Counted from the first letter of the stretch, positions 1 to 8,336 are shown. The stretch: DNA of 64,000 nucleotides from Flavobacteriales bacterium (GCA_021739695.1 JAIPBM010000019.1:1-64000), one strand, 5' to 3'. Notes: generated by a model from the sequence alone, not told the origin. Numbers and translations: made by a program.

Positions 1-73
1 AAAGAACTGGACAAGACCACTTAACGGATGGAACCTTACAATGTCACAGATGATGATCATATTTGAAAACCGA

Positions 74-122
74 TTGACACAACCCTGAAGGTTGGCCGCG
101 GCCAACCTTCAGGGTTGACACA
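74..122. repeat. Perfect palindrome with short direct flanks
   Basis: Bases 80-117 form a perfect 38-base palindrome centred on CCGCGG, with arms reading CAACCCTGAAGGTTGGCC outward from the centre. It is bordered by two copies of TTGACACA (74-81 and 115-122) that overlap the palindrome ends by two bases. This layout fits a tiny palindromic insertion with an 8-base target duplication, or a REP-like transcription-stopping hairpin. No T-run follows on either strand, so a simple intrinsic terminator is less likely. Confidence 0.75.
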
Positions 123-274
123 GTTCGTTGAACAGACCCAGTTGCAGCTCGTTGCTGTATAGTTTCTACTTATTCAAAGAGCGCCTTACAAATTTGCAGA
201 CTGGGAAAACATGAAAATCCTGTTGGGGCCGAAAAGCCCGTTTTTGGCTCGAAAACCCACTATTGTGGGGCTGA

Positions 275-508
275 ACAGGGAAAAAGAGCTTCTATTATGA
301 GCCAAATTTGCGGACTAAAACCAAGTACAAGGATGCAGGCATTCACAGCCTGCGTCACAGCTACGCGACCCACCTGATGTAAGCTGGCACAGACATCGGA
401 TTCATACAGAAACTGCTGGGCCATTCAGACATACGCACCACCCTTATCTATGCCAAGATAACAGACCGCGACATCAAGAAAATCAAGAGCCCATTGGATA
501 AGCTATGA
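275..508 (+). pseudogene. Tyrosine recombinase/integrase, C-terminal remnant
   Basis: The frame ending at TGA 506-508 encodes the catalytic end of a phage/Xer-type integrase. It shows HSLRHSYATHLM (the Arg box with R-H), LLGHSD (the second His), TTLIYAKI (the nucleophilic Tyr) and the family ending IKSPLDKL. A TAA at 380-382 interrupts the frame just after ATHL, where relatives have a Glu or similar residue. No recognisable core-binding domain is seen upstream, and the open frame begins only after a stop at 272-274. The gene is therefore truncated and carries a nonsense codon. Its end abuts a set of direct repeats and a cassette-like array, which suggests it was the recombinase of that array, although an unrelated relic cannot be excluded. 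Confidence 0.85.
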
Positions 509-628
509 AACATGCGCATTTTCGTTATCTATTTAGCAAATTCAAACATGCGCATTATTGTTATTTGAATTCCATCATTTTAATTTTCAATAGTTTAAAT
601 AAATAATGGAACATAAAAACATGCGCAT
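508..628. repeat. Three direct copies of AAACATGCGCAT
   Basis: AAACATGCGCAT occurs at 508-519, 544-555 and 617-628. The spacing is 36 and 73 bases, roughly one and two units of 36.5. The core ATGCGCAT is itself palindromic. The first copy overlaps the final base of the integrase remnant and the last lies 9 bases before the first attC-like junction at 637. The position suggests recombinase-binding or attI-like repeats. The role is inferred; only the repeats are seen. Confidence 0.6.
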
Positions 629-636
629 ATTTACAA

Positions 637-660
637 GTTAGCGGTCAGGCTATGACGACA
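637..660 (+). other. Cassette-junction half-site (attI- or attC-like)
   Basis: GTTA at 637-640 is followed 14 bases later by TATGACGACA (651-660). Exactly the same spacing and the same ten bases follow the GTTA end of the attC-like element at 1624 (TATGACGACA at 1638-1647). In both cases an ORF starts about 40 bases after the GTTA. The left half of an attC-like stem is missing here, so this could be an attI-type site or the right end of a lost cassette boundary. Confidence 0.5.
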
Positions 661-676
661 CAACCGACAGAAAAAT

Positions 677-1123
677 ATGAACAATAAAATAGCATTAGCA
701 CTTGCGACATTGACGGTAATTTTAAACGGATTCATTGGACATTTTTTTGCTCCAAATGGAATTATGCTGACACCAATTTTTTTGACAATCACTACCTCAC
801 TTGTTTGCTTCGGGACAAAAAATATCAAAAGCATTTTATTAAGTGCGTTGACATATTTATTTGTAGCATTAAACGACATTTCAATAAAACTATACTCAGG
901 CGGTTCACACGACAACGAAGGACTTGGATGGATACATATGCTTTTGTTCGTTGGACTATTGCCAACATTTGGAATTTTATTGGCGACAATTTTTAGGAAC
1001 AAACAAGAAACATTGACAAACAAAATAATTGCTCTGGTAATGTTCGTAGGACTTATCGCAGGACACTTGCAACTCTTTAGCAATTTAGGACTTGGACGAT
1101 ATTATTGGTATAATTGGAATTGA
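677..1123 (+). CDS. Small integral membrane protein, cassette-borne
   Basis: This 148-residue protein is not recognised as a known family. Four hydrophobic segments are visible (about residues 4-24, 29-46, 84-104 and 115-135), so it is a small integral membrane protein, with a short aromatic tail ending YYWYNWN. It starts 40 bases after the GTTA junction at 637, and the next ORF begins 9 bases after its stop. The two probably form one transcriptional unit within one cassette. Base composition is clearly AT-richer than in the housekeeping genes from 3 kb onward, consistent with acquisition. Confidence 0.65.
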   Translation: MNNKIALALATLTVILNGFIGHFFAPNGIMLTPIFLTITTSLVCFGTKNIKSILLSALTYLFVALNDISIKLYSGGSHDNEGLGWIHMLLFVGLLPTFGILLATIFRNKQETLTNKIIALVMFVGLIAGHLQLFSNLGLGRYYWYNWN

Positions 1124-1132
1124 TAAAATTAT

Positions 1133-1486
1133 ATGCTAAAACGACTTAAAAAATATAAGGTTCTATTTGGACTGATAGTATTGGTTATTGCATTTGGCAT
1201 TTATAATAGACAAGCATTTCCAGCAATCTACAGTATAATTTCAAGCTACTTTCAACCTGTCGACATTGAATACATAAAAGAACAAGGAGAATGGCTTGGA
1301 ACAACTGGCGGACTTGTGAGATTTGACGACAACTCAGAAACTATAAGCGGTGACACTATTTATCGCAACAACGAACCAATTATGATAGTAAAAAGATTGA
1401 ATAAAAAATTCAATGAAATGTATATTTACAGACTCGACAGAAAAACGTATGACACTTATACAAGCACAATTGAATTCACAAAATAA
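1133..1486 (+). CDS. Membrane-anchored small protein, cassette-borne
   Basis: This 117-residue protein has a basic N-terminus (MLKRLKKYK), one membrane anchor (about residues 10-25) and a soluble domain of roughly 80 residues rich in polar beta-like segments. No known family is recognised. It lies 9 bases downstream of the four-helix membrane protein gene and ends 15 bases before the attC-like element at 1502, as expected for the last ORF of a cassette. The pair may work together at the membrane; that is inference from adjacency only. Confidence 0.6.
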   Translation: MLKRLKKYKVLFGLIVLVIAFGIYNRQAFPAIYSIISSYFQPVDIEYIKEQGEWLGTTGGLVRFDDNSETISGDTIYRNNEPIMIVKRLNKKFNEMYIYRLDRKTYDTYTSTIEFTK

Positions 1487-1501
1487 AGAAGCCCGAACCG
1501 C

Positions 1502-1627
1502 TAACACGGGTTTGGCAAAAGTGGCGGTTCAGTGCTCCGCAGACACATTTGTGGTTAATCAAAGTTTGGTTCTCCGCATCAACATTTGTGGTAAAAATCG
1601 CCACCTTCGCCAAGCCGCAAAACGTTA
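1502..1627 (+). repeat. attC-like recombination element 1
   Basis: The 126-base element runs from TAAC (1502-1505) to GTTA (1624-1627). Its ends are complementary. Left arm order is TAAC, GGTTTGGC, GTGGCG; the reverse complement of the right arm reads TAAC, GGCTTGGC, GTGGCG, with short unpaired bases between blocks. This is the fold of an integron attC site (R and L boxes with extrahelical bases). The terminal boxes do not match the classical RYYYAAC/GTTRRRY perfectly. The interior holds a duplication, CTCCGCA-N3-ACATTTGTGGT, at 1535-1555 and 1572-1592. It follows the ORF pair 677-1486 and precedes the ORF at 1667. Confidence 0.65.
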
Positions 1628-1666
1628 TATGCCACCTTATGACGACAGACAATAAAATAAAGAACA

Positions 1667-2548
1667 ATGTTTAAAAACCTATTTAATAAACAAAATAGCA
1701 AGACAAAAAGTGTTTTTCTTGCAGGTTGGGAAGTTCATTTGAACGGAGATCAACAATGTGATAATTTCATTGCGACACAAATTACAAATAAGGGAACTGT
1801 CGAGACACTTTACAGTGGAATTGAATTAGTTTTTGAAAATAATAAACTAATCAGAGCTTACGATTATGAAGAAGGAAACAGAAAGGACAGAGAACTTAAA
1901 GCTGACGAAATTGGACTTGAATACAAAAAGTTTGAAGAAAACAGATTATTGCAGTTAGTTGAAAACAAAGATGGACTACATCAACTCGGTGGTGAAATTC
2001 CAAACGACTTTCAACTACCAGAGAATAATTGTGTTGTTCCATTTCAATATTTGGGGTTCATTGACAATCAAGACAAAAATTTTAGTTGGTTACCTTTTAA
2101 AGTTCATTTGACTTGCCCAATTTATCTAAATATAGGTAATGTATTTTTAGACTATACAAATCCAAATAAACCGACAATAATCAATCGTGACGAAGTTGAA
2201 AAAGCTGATACTTCACACGATGACGACTTAAATCAAACTTCTGAGATAGTATTTAATGAAATGAAATTTTCATTTGTTGAAGAAGAAGAATTTTCAGGAA
2301 CAGGACATTCCGGACTTCCAAATTGGATACAATACCCCGACATACCAATGTGCCCAAAATCGGGTAAAAGAATGAAGTTTCTTTGTCAATTAAACGGTGG
2401 AGTAACTGCAAAACGGACAAATGTTGAACCCAAAGACGAGTGGTATAGACACTATTATGAAGAGCTGAATTTTTGGGGTGACGGAGACTTATTTGTATTC
2501 TTTGAGCCGACATCAAAAGTTGCTTGCTATTTCATACAAAACACATAG
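1667..2548 (+). CDS. YwqG-like (DUF1963-type) protein, cassette-borne
   Basis: This 293-residue soluble protein has no signal peptide. The C-terminal third resembles the YwqG/DUF1963 family: a G-x-P-x-W-x-Q element (GLPNWIQYPD), then MCPKSGKRMKFLCQLNG with its Cys/Met-rich turn, then GDGDLFVFFEP near the end. The first 190 residues are not recognised. Function in this family is unknown. The gene is AT-rich and acid-rich, begins 40 bases after the attC-like end at 1627 and ends 21 bases before the next attC-like element, so it is the only gene of its cassette. Confidence 0.7.
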   Translation: MFKNLFNKQNSKTKSVFLAGWEVHLNGDQQCDNFIATQITNKGTVETLYSGIELVFENNKLIRAYDYEEGNRKDRELKADEIGLEYKKFEENRLLQLVENKDGLHQLGGEIPNDFQLPENNCVVPFQYLGFIDNQDKNFSWLPFKVHLTCPIYLNIGNVFLDYTNPNKPTIINRDEVEKADTSHDDDLNQTSEIVFNEMKFSFVEEEEFSGTGHSGLPNWIQYPDIPMCPKSGKRMKFLCQLNGGVTAKRTNVEPKDEWYRHYYEELNFWGDGDLFVFFEPTSKVACYFIQNT

Positions 2549-2569
2549 AATGACAAGAAAGGCGGCATA

Positions 2570-2695
2570 TAACAGCACCTACAAGAAATAGGCGGTTCAG
2601 TGGTTAAATGAAACTTTGTTTTTCGTATCAAGTTTTGTGCTGGCAGACAGTTTTGTTCTCCGAAAGCCGCCACTGCGCCAAGCCACAAACCGTTA
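2570..2695 (+). repeat. attC-like recombination element 2
   Basis: The second 126-base element has exactly the same length as the one at 1502, from TAAC (2570) to GTTA (2695). It shares the blocks GGCGGTTCAGTG near the left and CGCCAC-T-CGCCAAGCC-CAAA-CGTTA at the right end. The left arm is more decayed: the GGTTTGGC block is lost, and GGCGG still pairs with CCGCC. It marks the right end of the recognisable array. Confidence 0.6.
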
Positions 2696-2943
2696 GCTTT
2701 CCCCAGTCAAATTCATCCCACCCAAAGAAATCAGTGGGGTTGTTTGCAATCAAATTAACCTTTTATGCTCCTGAGATGTCGCGTCTTTCACTTAAGCGTA
2801 ACAGCTCTGCTACTCCTCAAAACCTCAATCGCTTCTCTTGCGCATTCAAAAATGCTTGAAGGCACTTGCAAACCCCATAAAAAGTGCCGCTACATAGGCA
2901 ACAACTCGTTCATTTAGTGGCGACATTCGCAGTCCATTTGATC
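2696..2943. other. Intergenic, right border of the cassette region
   Basis: No convincing gene, further attC-like copy or terminator was found between the second attC-like element and the acetyltransferase start. A small ORF spanning the element (2608-2859) is low complexity in composition and overlaps the recombination site, so it is not accepted. Base composition shifts here from AT-rich to the window norm. Confidence 0.4.
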
Positions 2944-3441
2944 ATGAACATTCGCGCAGCAACAGAAGACGACCTGAGTGGGATCTTAACGGTTCTCAAT
3001 CATCATATTCTCCACTCCACTGCCATTTGGAGCGAAGCGCCATTCACGTGGCTAGAGCTTCTGGAATGGTACCACGCACGCGTGGATGTCGGATATCCCG
3101 TGGTGGTGGCCGTTTCTGAAGACCAGACCGTTCTGGGCTATGGAACCTACGCCATGTTCCGTCCAAAATCTGGCTATCGTTTCTGTGTGGAGCACAGTCT
3201 TTATGTCAATCCGAACGTGCATAATAAAGGCATCGGCACCGGCATTATCACGGCATTGATAACACAGGCCAAAGCCCAAGGATTGCACACGATGGTCGGT
3301 GTAATAGAGGCCACCAATGTGCAAAGCATTCAGTTTCATGAGAAATTCGGCTTCGAAATAACAGGCAGATTGCCTGAAGCAGGTTTCAAGTTCAATCGCT
3401 GGCTCGATCTGGTTTTCATGCAATTGAAAATAAGCTCGTAG
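2944..3441 (+). CDS. GNAT N-acetyltransferase, phosphinothricin acetyltransferase-like
   Basis: A 165-residue GCN5-related acetyltransferase that would move an acetyl group from acetyl-CoA to an amino group. It begins MNIRAATEDDL, the usual first strand of PAT/Bar-like enzymes. The acetyl-CoA loop is in LYVNPNVHNKGIGTGIITAL (about residues 92-111) and the substrate-side motif is EATNVQSIQFHEKFGF. An ATG at 2884 in the same frame would add 20 unlike residues; 2944 fits the family N-terminus and is preferred. The true substrate is unknown: PAT-like proteins in marine bacteria often act on methionine sulfone or sulfoximine. It sits just right of the cassette array, but its composition matches the host. 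Confidence 0.85.
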   Translation: MNIRAATEDDLSGILTVLNHHILHSTAIWSEAPFTWLELLEWYHARVDVGYPVVVAVSEDQTVLGYGTYAMFRPKSGYRFCVEHSLYVNPNVHNKGIGTGIITALITQAKAQGLHTMVGVIEATNVQSIQFHEKFGFEITGRLPEAGFKFNRWLDLVFMQLKISS

Positions 3442-3473
3442 AGTGTGTATTTTTCGGCCAACTATCAACGCTC

Positions 3474-4637
3474 ATGGCCGACATCCGATCTCAATTCCTG
3501 CTCAATCCTGACATCATTCATCTGAACCACGGTTCGTTCGGGGCATGCCCCAAATCGGTGTTCGAAGATTACCAGAAATGGCAATTGGAACTGGAACGAA
3601 ATACGGTTGCGTTCTACGTTAGAAAAGGCCCTGAATTGCTCTTCCATGCGCGCAAAGCCTTAGGCGATTTTATCGGTTGCCATGCAGATGATGTGGTGTA
3701 CACCATGAATCCGAGCTACGCGATGAACATCATCATCAAGAGCTTTCCGATGAAAGAAGGCGATGAGATCCTTGCCACCGATCTGGAATATGGCGCCATG
3801 GACCGTACTTGGAATTACTACTGCCGCAAAACCGGAGCGAAGTACATTCAGCAGAAAATAAGCTTGCCTGTAACAAGCAAGGAACAGATCATAGAAGCGT
3901 TCTTCAGAGGGCTTACTCCAAGAACAAAAGCGGTATTTATCAGCCACATTACCAGCACAACGGCACTCATTCTGCCTGTAGAGGAAATCTGTGCTCGGGC
4001 AAAGGAACTTGGGCTGATAACCATTGTTGATGGTGCGCACATGCCAGGACATCTACCACTGAATTTGGCCACCCTGAACGCAGATATTTACACGGGTTCG
4101 TGCCATAAATGGATGATGACGCCAAAAGGCAGTTCGTTCCTGTATGTGAAACGCGAACTGCAAGCCTTGTTCGATCCCTTGGTGATCAGTTGGGGTTATG
4201 AAAGCGATACGCCAACGCATTCACAATTCATCGATTATCATCAGCTGCAAGGAACCCGCGATTTCTCGGCATTCCTCAGTATTCCAAAGGCGATTGAATT
4301 CCGAAAGGATTTTGATTGGGAAACTGTTTCAGCCAATGCACGGAAGATTTCGCAAGCCAATTACGAACGATTTGCAAAAGCCACCAACGGAATGATCCTC
4401 TGCCCTATTACCAACGATTTTCTTGGACAGATGTGCAGCGTTCAGATCTCCTGTCCCGATTTTGTGAAACTGGGCGAAATGCTTTACCAGAAATACGGCA
4501 TCGAAATTCCTGTTTTCCCGCACGGAAATCACGTGTACACGCGCTACAGTTTTCAGGGCTACAACACGCAGGAAGAATTGAATAAGCTATTCGCTGCCTT
4601 CGAAGAAATAAAGAAGACCACGAATCTACTTGGTTGA
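3474..4637 (+). CDS. PLP-dependent aminotransferase class V-fold protein
   Basis: A 387-residue fold-type I PLP enzyme of the isopenicillin-N-epimerase-like / cysteine desulfurase superfamily. The N-terminal HLNHGSFGACPKSV is the family opening. VDGAHMPGH (Asp186, His189) contacts the cofactor, and Lys212 in TGSCHKWMMTPKG is the Schiff-base lysine. No mobile cysteine loop typical of IscS/SufS is evident, so a desulfurase is less likely; an epimerase, lyase or kynureninase-like reaction is possible. Its 3' end overlaps the converging gene at 4626 by 12 bases. Confidence 0.85.
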   Translation: MADIRSQFLLNPDIIHLNHGSFGACPKSVFEDYQKWQLELERNTVAFYVRKGPELLFHARKALGDFIGCHADDVVYTMNPSYAMNIIIKSFPMKEGDEILATDLEYGAMDRTWNYYCRKTGAKYIQQKISLPVTSKEQIIEAFFRGLTPRTKAVFISHITSTTALILPVEEICARAKELGLITIVDGAHMPGHLPLNLATLNADIYTGSCHKWMMTPKGSSFLYVKRELQALFDPLVISWGYESDTPTHSQFIDYHQLQGTRDFSAFLSIPKAIEFRKDFDWETVSANARKISQANYERFAKATNGMILCPITNDFLGQMCSVQISCPDFVKLGEMLYQKYGIEIPVFPHGNHVYTRYSFQGYNTQEELNKLFAAFEEIKKTTNLLG

Positions 4638-5693
4638 TTCCCAAGTTAACCGCGCCATCTTTCCGCGCTTTCCCATCGCCCAACCAGTCGAATTGGCCAA
4701 CGCGCAAGTGTAATAGCCTTCGTCCGTTATCGGAATCCAAGTAGCGCCATCTGTGATCGAATATTCCATTCCGGTCCTTCCGCTTGCAATCAGCAAATTG
4801 GCTTCGGAAGAATAAGCCACGCACGAACGATAACCTCTTGGCTGATCTTTGGAAATCAAGTTCCAGGTCTTTCCTTCATCCAGCGAAACAGCACAGTTTG
4901 CTAGCGAATTCGTGCTATCCAAATAGCATCCGCCAACCGCCACCAGACCATTTTTGGTCTTGGAAATCGAGAAGATGCCGCATCCGTCTTCAGAACGAAG
5001 CGGTGTGTCATAAGCCGTCCAACGGCCTTTGGTCTCTTCCAAGGTCATGATGCGAGCAGTTGCACCACCGCCTGTAGCAATGAAATTCACCTTATTGCCC
5101 GCAATAATTCCCGTTCCGCTAGCGGCAAAACCAGCTTCTTTCTCTTGTGATGGAACCATGAGAGATGGATCAAGTTCTTTCCACGTTTTCCCTTGGTCTT
5201 CCGAACGGAGAACCACAAACTTTCCATCGATTGGATCACCATAACAAAAGCCCACATTCCCACGGAAATCCATTCCATCCAGAAAGATTCCCGAATCCAA
5301 ACGCGTATACACTTCAGTCCAAGAAATGCCGCCATCTTCCGTTCTCAGAATTCTTCCCTCCTCGCCTGCTGCCATGAGCAATGCCGTGTTGGCGTCAAAC
5401 CCGTGAACATCCCGAAAATCGAGATGCGTAAAACCCGCTACCGTATCAGATTTCCACTCCATTCCATCTGTCATTCGCAGAAACGTTCCTCCCGTTCCGC
5501 TTGCCCAAGCAACGGAATCATTCACCAAATAGAGTCCTCGGATGCTTGCTTTCGTTACACGTTCGATAGGCTCGATGTGAACGCTTGCAATAGTCAGCTC
5601 AGGTTCTGTAGCAGGCTTATTACTACACGAAAAAAGACCCCATCCGCAAGAAGCGAACAGGGTCGTATGAATTAAAGTTCGAATCGATTTCAT
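4626..5693 (-). CDS. Ycf48-like beta-propeller lipoprotein with Asp-box repeats
   Basis: A 355-residue exported protein. The N-terminus has a hydrophobic leader ending GLFSC (Cys23), a plausible lipobox although Phe at -2 is not ideal. The rest is a beta-propeller of the BNR / photosystem-assembly Ycf48 type, with repeated Asp-box motifs such as TEDGGISWTEV, SEDQGKTWKEL and SLDEGKTWNLI. In non-photosynthetic Bacteroidota such proteins have no assigned substrate. It follows the Crp/Fnr gene on the same strand with a 21-base gap, so the two may be cotranscribed. It overlaps the convergent PLP enzyme gene by 12 bases. Confidence 0.8.
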   Translation of the reverse strand: MKSIRTLIHTTLFASCGWGLFSCSNKPATEPELTIASVHIEPIERVTKASIRGLYLVNDSVAWASGTGGTFLRMTDGMEWKSDTVAGFTHLDFRDVHGFDANTALLMAAGEEGRILRTEDGGISWTEVYTRLDSGIFLDGMDFRGNVGFCYGDPIDGKFVVLRSEDQGKTWKELDPSLMVPSQEKEAGFAASGTGIIAGNKVNFIATGGGATARIMTLEETKGRWTAYDTPLRSEDGCGIFSISKTKNGLVAVGGCYLDSTNSLANCAVSLDEGKTWNLISKDQPRGYRSCVAYSSEANLLIASGRTGMEYSITDGATWIPITDEGYYTCALANSTGWAMGKRGKMARLTWESTK

Positions 5694-5714
5694 CGACCCG
5701 AAATTACGCGAAGA

Positions 5715-6320
5715 TCATCCTCCTTTGTGAACCTTGTTCCGAATTCGGCTCAAGGTTTCGGGTGTTACACCCAACATGGAAGCGATGTAGCGCAAAGGCA
5801 CGTGCTTCAGCAACTTCGCGTCCTGCGTCAACATTTTCCGGTAACGGTCTTCGGGACTCAAACTCAAATAATCCACTACCCGACCTTCCATATAACCGTA
5901 AACCTGCTCAGTTATCAATCGCCCCAATCGCTCCCATTTCGGAAAACGGTCGTACAGTTTCTGCATGCTCTGGTAGCTCATCACCAGCAATTCGCAATCG
6001 TTAATGGCCTGTATGTACGACATGGACGGCCGCTGAAGCGTAAAGCTTGTGTGGGCCGTGACAATATTGTGTTTTCCGAGCACCATAGTGGTTACTTCCT
6101 GATCGTTGATCTCGTAAAAAGTACGCACATATCCTTTGGTGATAAATCCGATGCTATTGCAGACCAATCCTTCATCTACAAAATACTCAGAAGCAGGAAT
6201 TACCATGGGCTTAAAATGCGCCATGATGATCTCCATTTCATCCTCCGAGAAGTCAACGATTCCTTGTATGTAGCTCTGTAAAGCGAAAGAGCCTTCAATG
6301 CGTTCCAGTACTTGTTCCAT
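5715..6320 (-). CDS. Crp/Fnr-family transcriptional regulator
   Basis: A 201-residue regulator. The cyclic-nucleotide-binding-like domain spans about residues 25-125 (FVDEGLVCNSIGFITKGYVRTFY). A winged helix near the C-terminus contains VPLRYIASMLGVTPETLSRIRNKV, the recognition helix. No Cys cluster typical of Fnr oxygen sensors is seen, and the RxS phosphate-binding motif of true CRP is not evident, so the effector is unknown. It is the first gene of a likely two-gene unit with the Ycf48-like lipoprotein. Confidence 0.9.
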   Translation of the reverse strand: MEQVLERIEGSFALQSYIQGIVDFSEDEMEIIMAHFKPMVIPASEYFVDEGLVCNSIGFITKGYVRTFYEINDQEVTTMVLGKHNIVTAHTSFTLQRPSMSYIQAINDCELLVMSYQSMQKLYDRFPKWERLGRLITEQVYGYMEGRVVDYLSLSPEDRYRKMLTQDAKLLKHVPLRYIASMLGVTPETLSRIRNKVHKGG

Positions 6321-6460
6321 TGTTTTTTGAACTTAAGAATTGATATAAGTCAAATGTACCGCTCAGTGTTGTACGGCAACGGAGAAGTAGGTTCGGATGG
6401 TTTATACGCACTGATTTCATGCCTGATCGCACTCCATGCGAACTTGAAAATGCGCGCAAA

Positions 6461-6488
6461 AAAAAGAGCGGCCCAAGGGTCGCTCTTT
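6461..6488 (-). terminator. Intrinsic terminator after the DUF6134 gene
   Basis: On the minus strand the stem AAAGAGCG pairs with CGCTCTTT around a short GC loop and runs into a T-tract (seen on the plus strand as the A-run at 6458-6465). It lies 22 bases beyond the stop of the gene at 6511. Confidence 0.85.
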
Positions 6489-6510
6489 CATTGCATTGTG
6501 TCCGAAAAAA

Positions 6511-7110
6511 CTACGGAAGTACGTTGAGTGTGATCGTGGTGAAGCTTTTCATCAATTCAGCCTTTATCACTTTGCCATTTTTGTAAGCGTAGCGCTCCTT
6601 TCCTCCATCAGGCAAGATCATTTCATATCGATGATCGCCAAGATCAACCACTTCCAGATCCATCGCATATCGCTCATTGAAAATGGTGCTTCTACCGATC
6701 GGCTCGTCAAAATACACGCAAGCAGAACTGTAGCTCACCAACTCTTTGCAAAGCTCCATTTCGTCCTCACCTTGATGTGTAATGTATCTGTCGCCTTCCC
6801 ACTGAATCCCGAAACTCGTTTCCAAGGTTTCATCAATCCACGTTTTGGTAGTGGACGAGATCAGTTTTGAATCTGAATAAGAGGTTAGCAGCACCAATTT
6901 GTGCTCTGAAGGACGAATGAGGCCTGCAGCGGTCTTCGTTTCTACTCGGAAGTTGACCGTTCCGTTCACTTCTGTTCTGTTGGCGGTGTATGTTCCGATC
7001 GGTTTTCCGTCCAAAAGCACTTGATAATTGTGGTCTTCTACCGTTGCCGTTGGCCCGAACGAACTCAACAAGAGCACCGTTGGAATGAAAAGACAAACTA
7101 ACTTTTTCAT
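6511..7110 (-). CDS. DUF6134 family exported protein
   Basis: About 199 residues from the preferred ATG at 7110 (MKKLVCLFIPTVLLLSSFG); an ATG three codons upstream at 7119 is the alternative. A signal peptide is followed by a domain recognised as DUF6134 by its order of motifs: YQVLLDGKPIGTYTANR, then a central CVYFDEPIGRSTIFNERYAMDLEV and the ending YEMILPDGGKERYAYKNGKV. The family is confined largely to Bacteroidota and related groups, is probably beta-rich and periplasmic, and has no known function. It is transcribed alone and ends at a clear terminator. Confidence 0.8.
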   Translation of the reverse strand: MKKLVCLFIPTVLLLSSFGPTATVEDHNYQVLLDGKPIGTYTANRTEVNGTVNFRVETKTAAGLIRPSEHKLVLLTSYSDSKLISSTTKTWIDETLETSFGIQWEGDRYITHQGEDEMELCKELVSYSSACVYFDEPIGRSTIFNERYAMDLEVVDLGDHRYEMILPDGGKERYAYKNGKVIKAELMKSFTTITLNVLP

Positions 7111-7337
7111 GGCGAGCATTTTTAAGGTTTACGCCATTCGACAACCGGTAGTTAGGTCATTTGTCGTAAAGTTTTCAACAGTAGCCGGAACTGCCTTCGT
7201 TTCATTGAACGACAACCAAGAAAGATCATTACTCCAAACTTGCTTCATATCAATGAAAGTTGATGCTCCATTCACATTCAAAGTGCGGAACACATAGTCC
7301 ATCGCATCAACTATCTTCGCAGCCTAAATTTACAACC

Positions 7338-8336
7338 ATGGCAGTAACCTTTCTTGATTTTGAAAGTGATATTCAAGAGTTGGAAGAACAGCTCGAAAAA
7401 TCGCGTGCTATTCAGGAACGAGGCAAGGTAGATGCGAGCAAAACGATTGAAGAATTGGAGCTCAGCATTATTCTGCGCACCAAAGAGATCTACGGAAGCC
7501 TTACGCCTTGGCAACGGGTTCAAGTGGCTCGCCATCCAAGCAGACCTTATACATTGGCGCACATCAATGCGCTTACCGACAATACCTTTATTGAACTGCA
7601 TGGCGATCGAACCGTAAAAGACGATAAAGCGATGGTTGGCGGTTTCGGAAGCATCGATGGAAAAACCGTGATGCTTATTGGACAACAGAAAGGCATCAAC
7701 ACCAAAATGCGTCAGTACCGAAATTTCGGAATGGCCAATCCTGAAGGCTACCGCAAGGCACTTCGCTTGATGAAATTGGCGGAGAAATTCAACAAACCTG
7801 TGATCACCTTCATCGATACGCCAGGAGCCTTTCCGGGTATTGAAGCGGAAGAGCGCGGACAAGGCGAAGCAATTGCGCGGAACCTGATTGAGATGATGCA
7901 ATTAAAGGTGCCGATCATCTGTGTGATCATTGGCGAAGGTGCTTCTGGAGGCGCCCTCGGAATTGGCATTGGCGACAAGGTTTTCATGCTTGAAAACACG
8001 TGGTATTCCGTTATCTCTCCAGAAAGTTGTTCGACTATTCTTTGGAGAAGTCGCGACCATAAAGAGCAAGCGGCCACTGCGTTGAAACTCACACCACAAG
8101 ACCTTCTTGAGAACAAACTGATCTCTGGAATCATTCCAGAACCATTAGGTGGTGCTCATAGGAATTACGATGAGACCTTTGCCAACGTGAAGAAAGAGAT
8201 CAAAAAACACTTAACCCGATTGCATAATCAGGATCCACAGGAACGCGTTGACAAACGCATCGAGAAATACAGCCAAATGGGTGTTTATCTTGAATGGGCA
8301 CTGACAAATGAGAAAGAACCTGAAGAAGAAGCATAA
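7338..8336 (+). CDS. accA: Acetyl-CoA carboxylase carboxyltransferase subunit alpha
   Basis: The alpha half of carboxyltransferase moves CO2 from carboxybiotin to acetyl-CoA to make malonyl-CoA, the first step of fatty acid synthesis. It works as a heterotetramer with AccD in the cytoplasm. Hallmarks include [48 protein letters not shown] (about residues 156-173) and [15 protein letters not shown] followed by [14 protein letters not shown]. The ATG at 7338 ([10 protein letters not shown]) matches family starts and gives 332 residues; the frame is open further upstream to 7260, but that extension is not family-like. gatB follows 21 bases downstream. Confidence 0.97.
   Translation: MAVTFLDFESDIQELEEQLEKSRAIQERGKVDASKTIEELELSIILRTKEIYGSLTPWQRVQVARHPSRPYTLAHINALTDNTFIELHGDRTVKDDKAMVGGFGSIDGKTVMLIGQQKGINTKMRQYRNFGMANPEGYRKALRLMKLAEKFNKPVITFIDTPGAFPGIEAEERGQGEAIARNLIEMMQLKVPIICVIIGEGASGGALGIGIGDKVFMLENTWYSVISPESCSTILWRSRDHKEQAATALKLTPQDLLENKLISGIIPEPLGGAHRNYDETFANVKKEIKKHLTRLHNQDPQERVDKRIEKYSQMGVYLEWALTNEKEPEEEA

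Noticed and set aside
2608-2859. An 83-codon ORF across the second attC-like element
   Set aside because: It overlaps the structured element and has no recognisable domain or leader.
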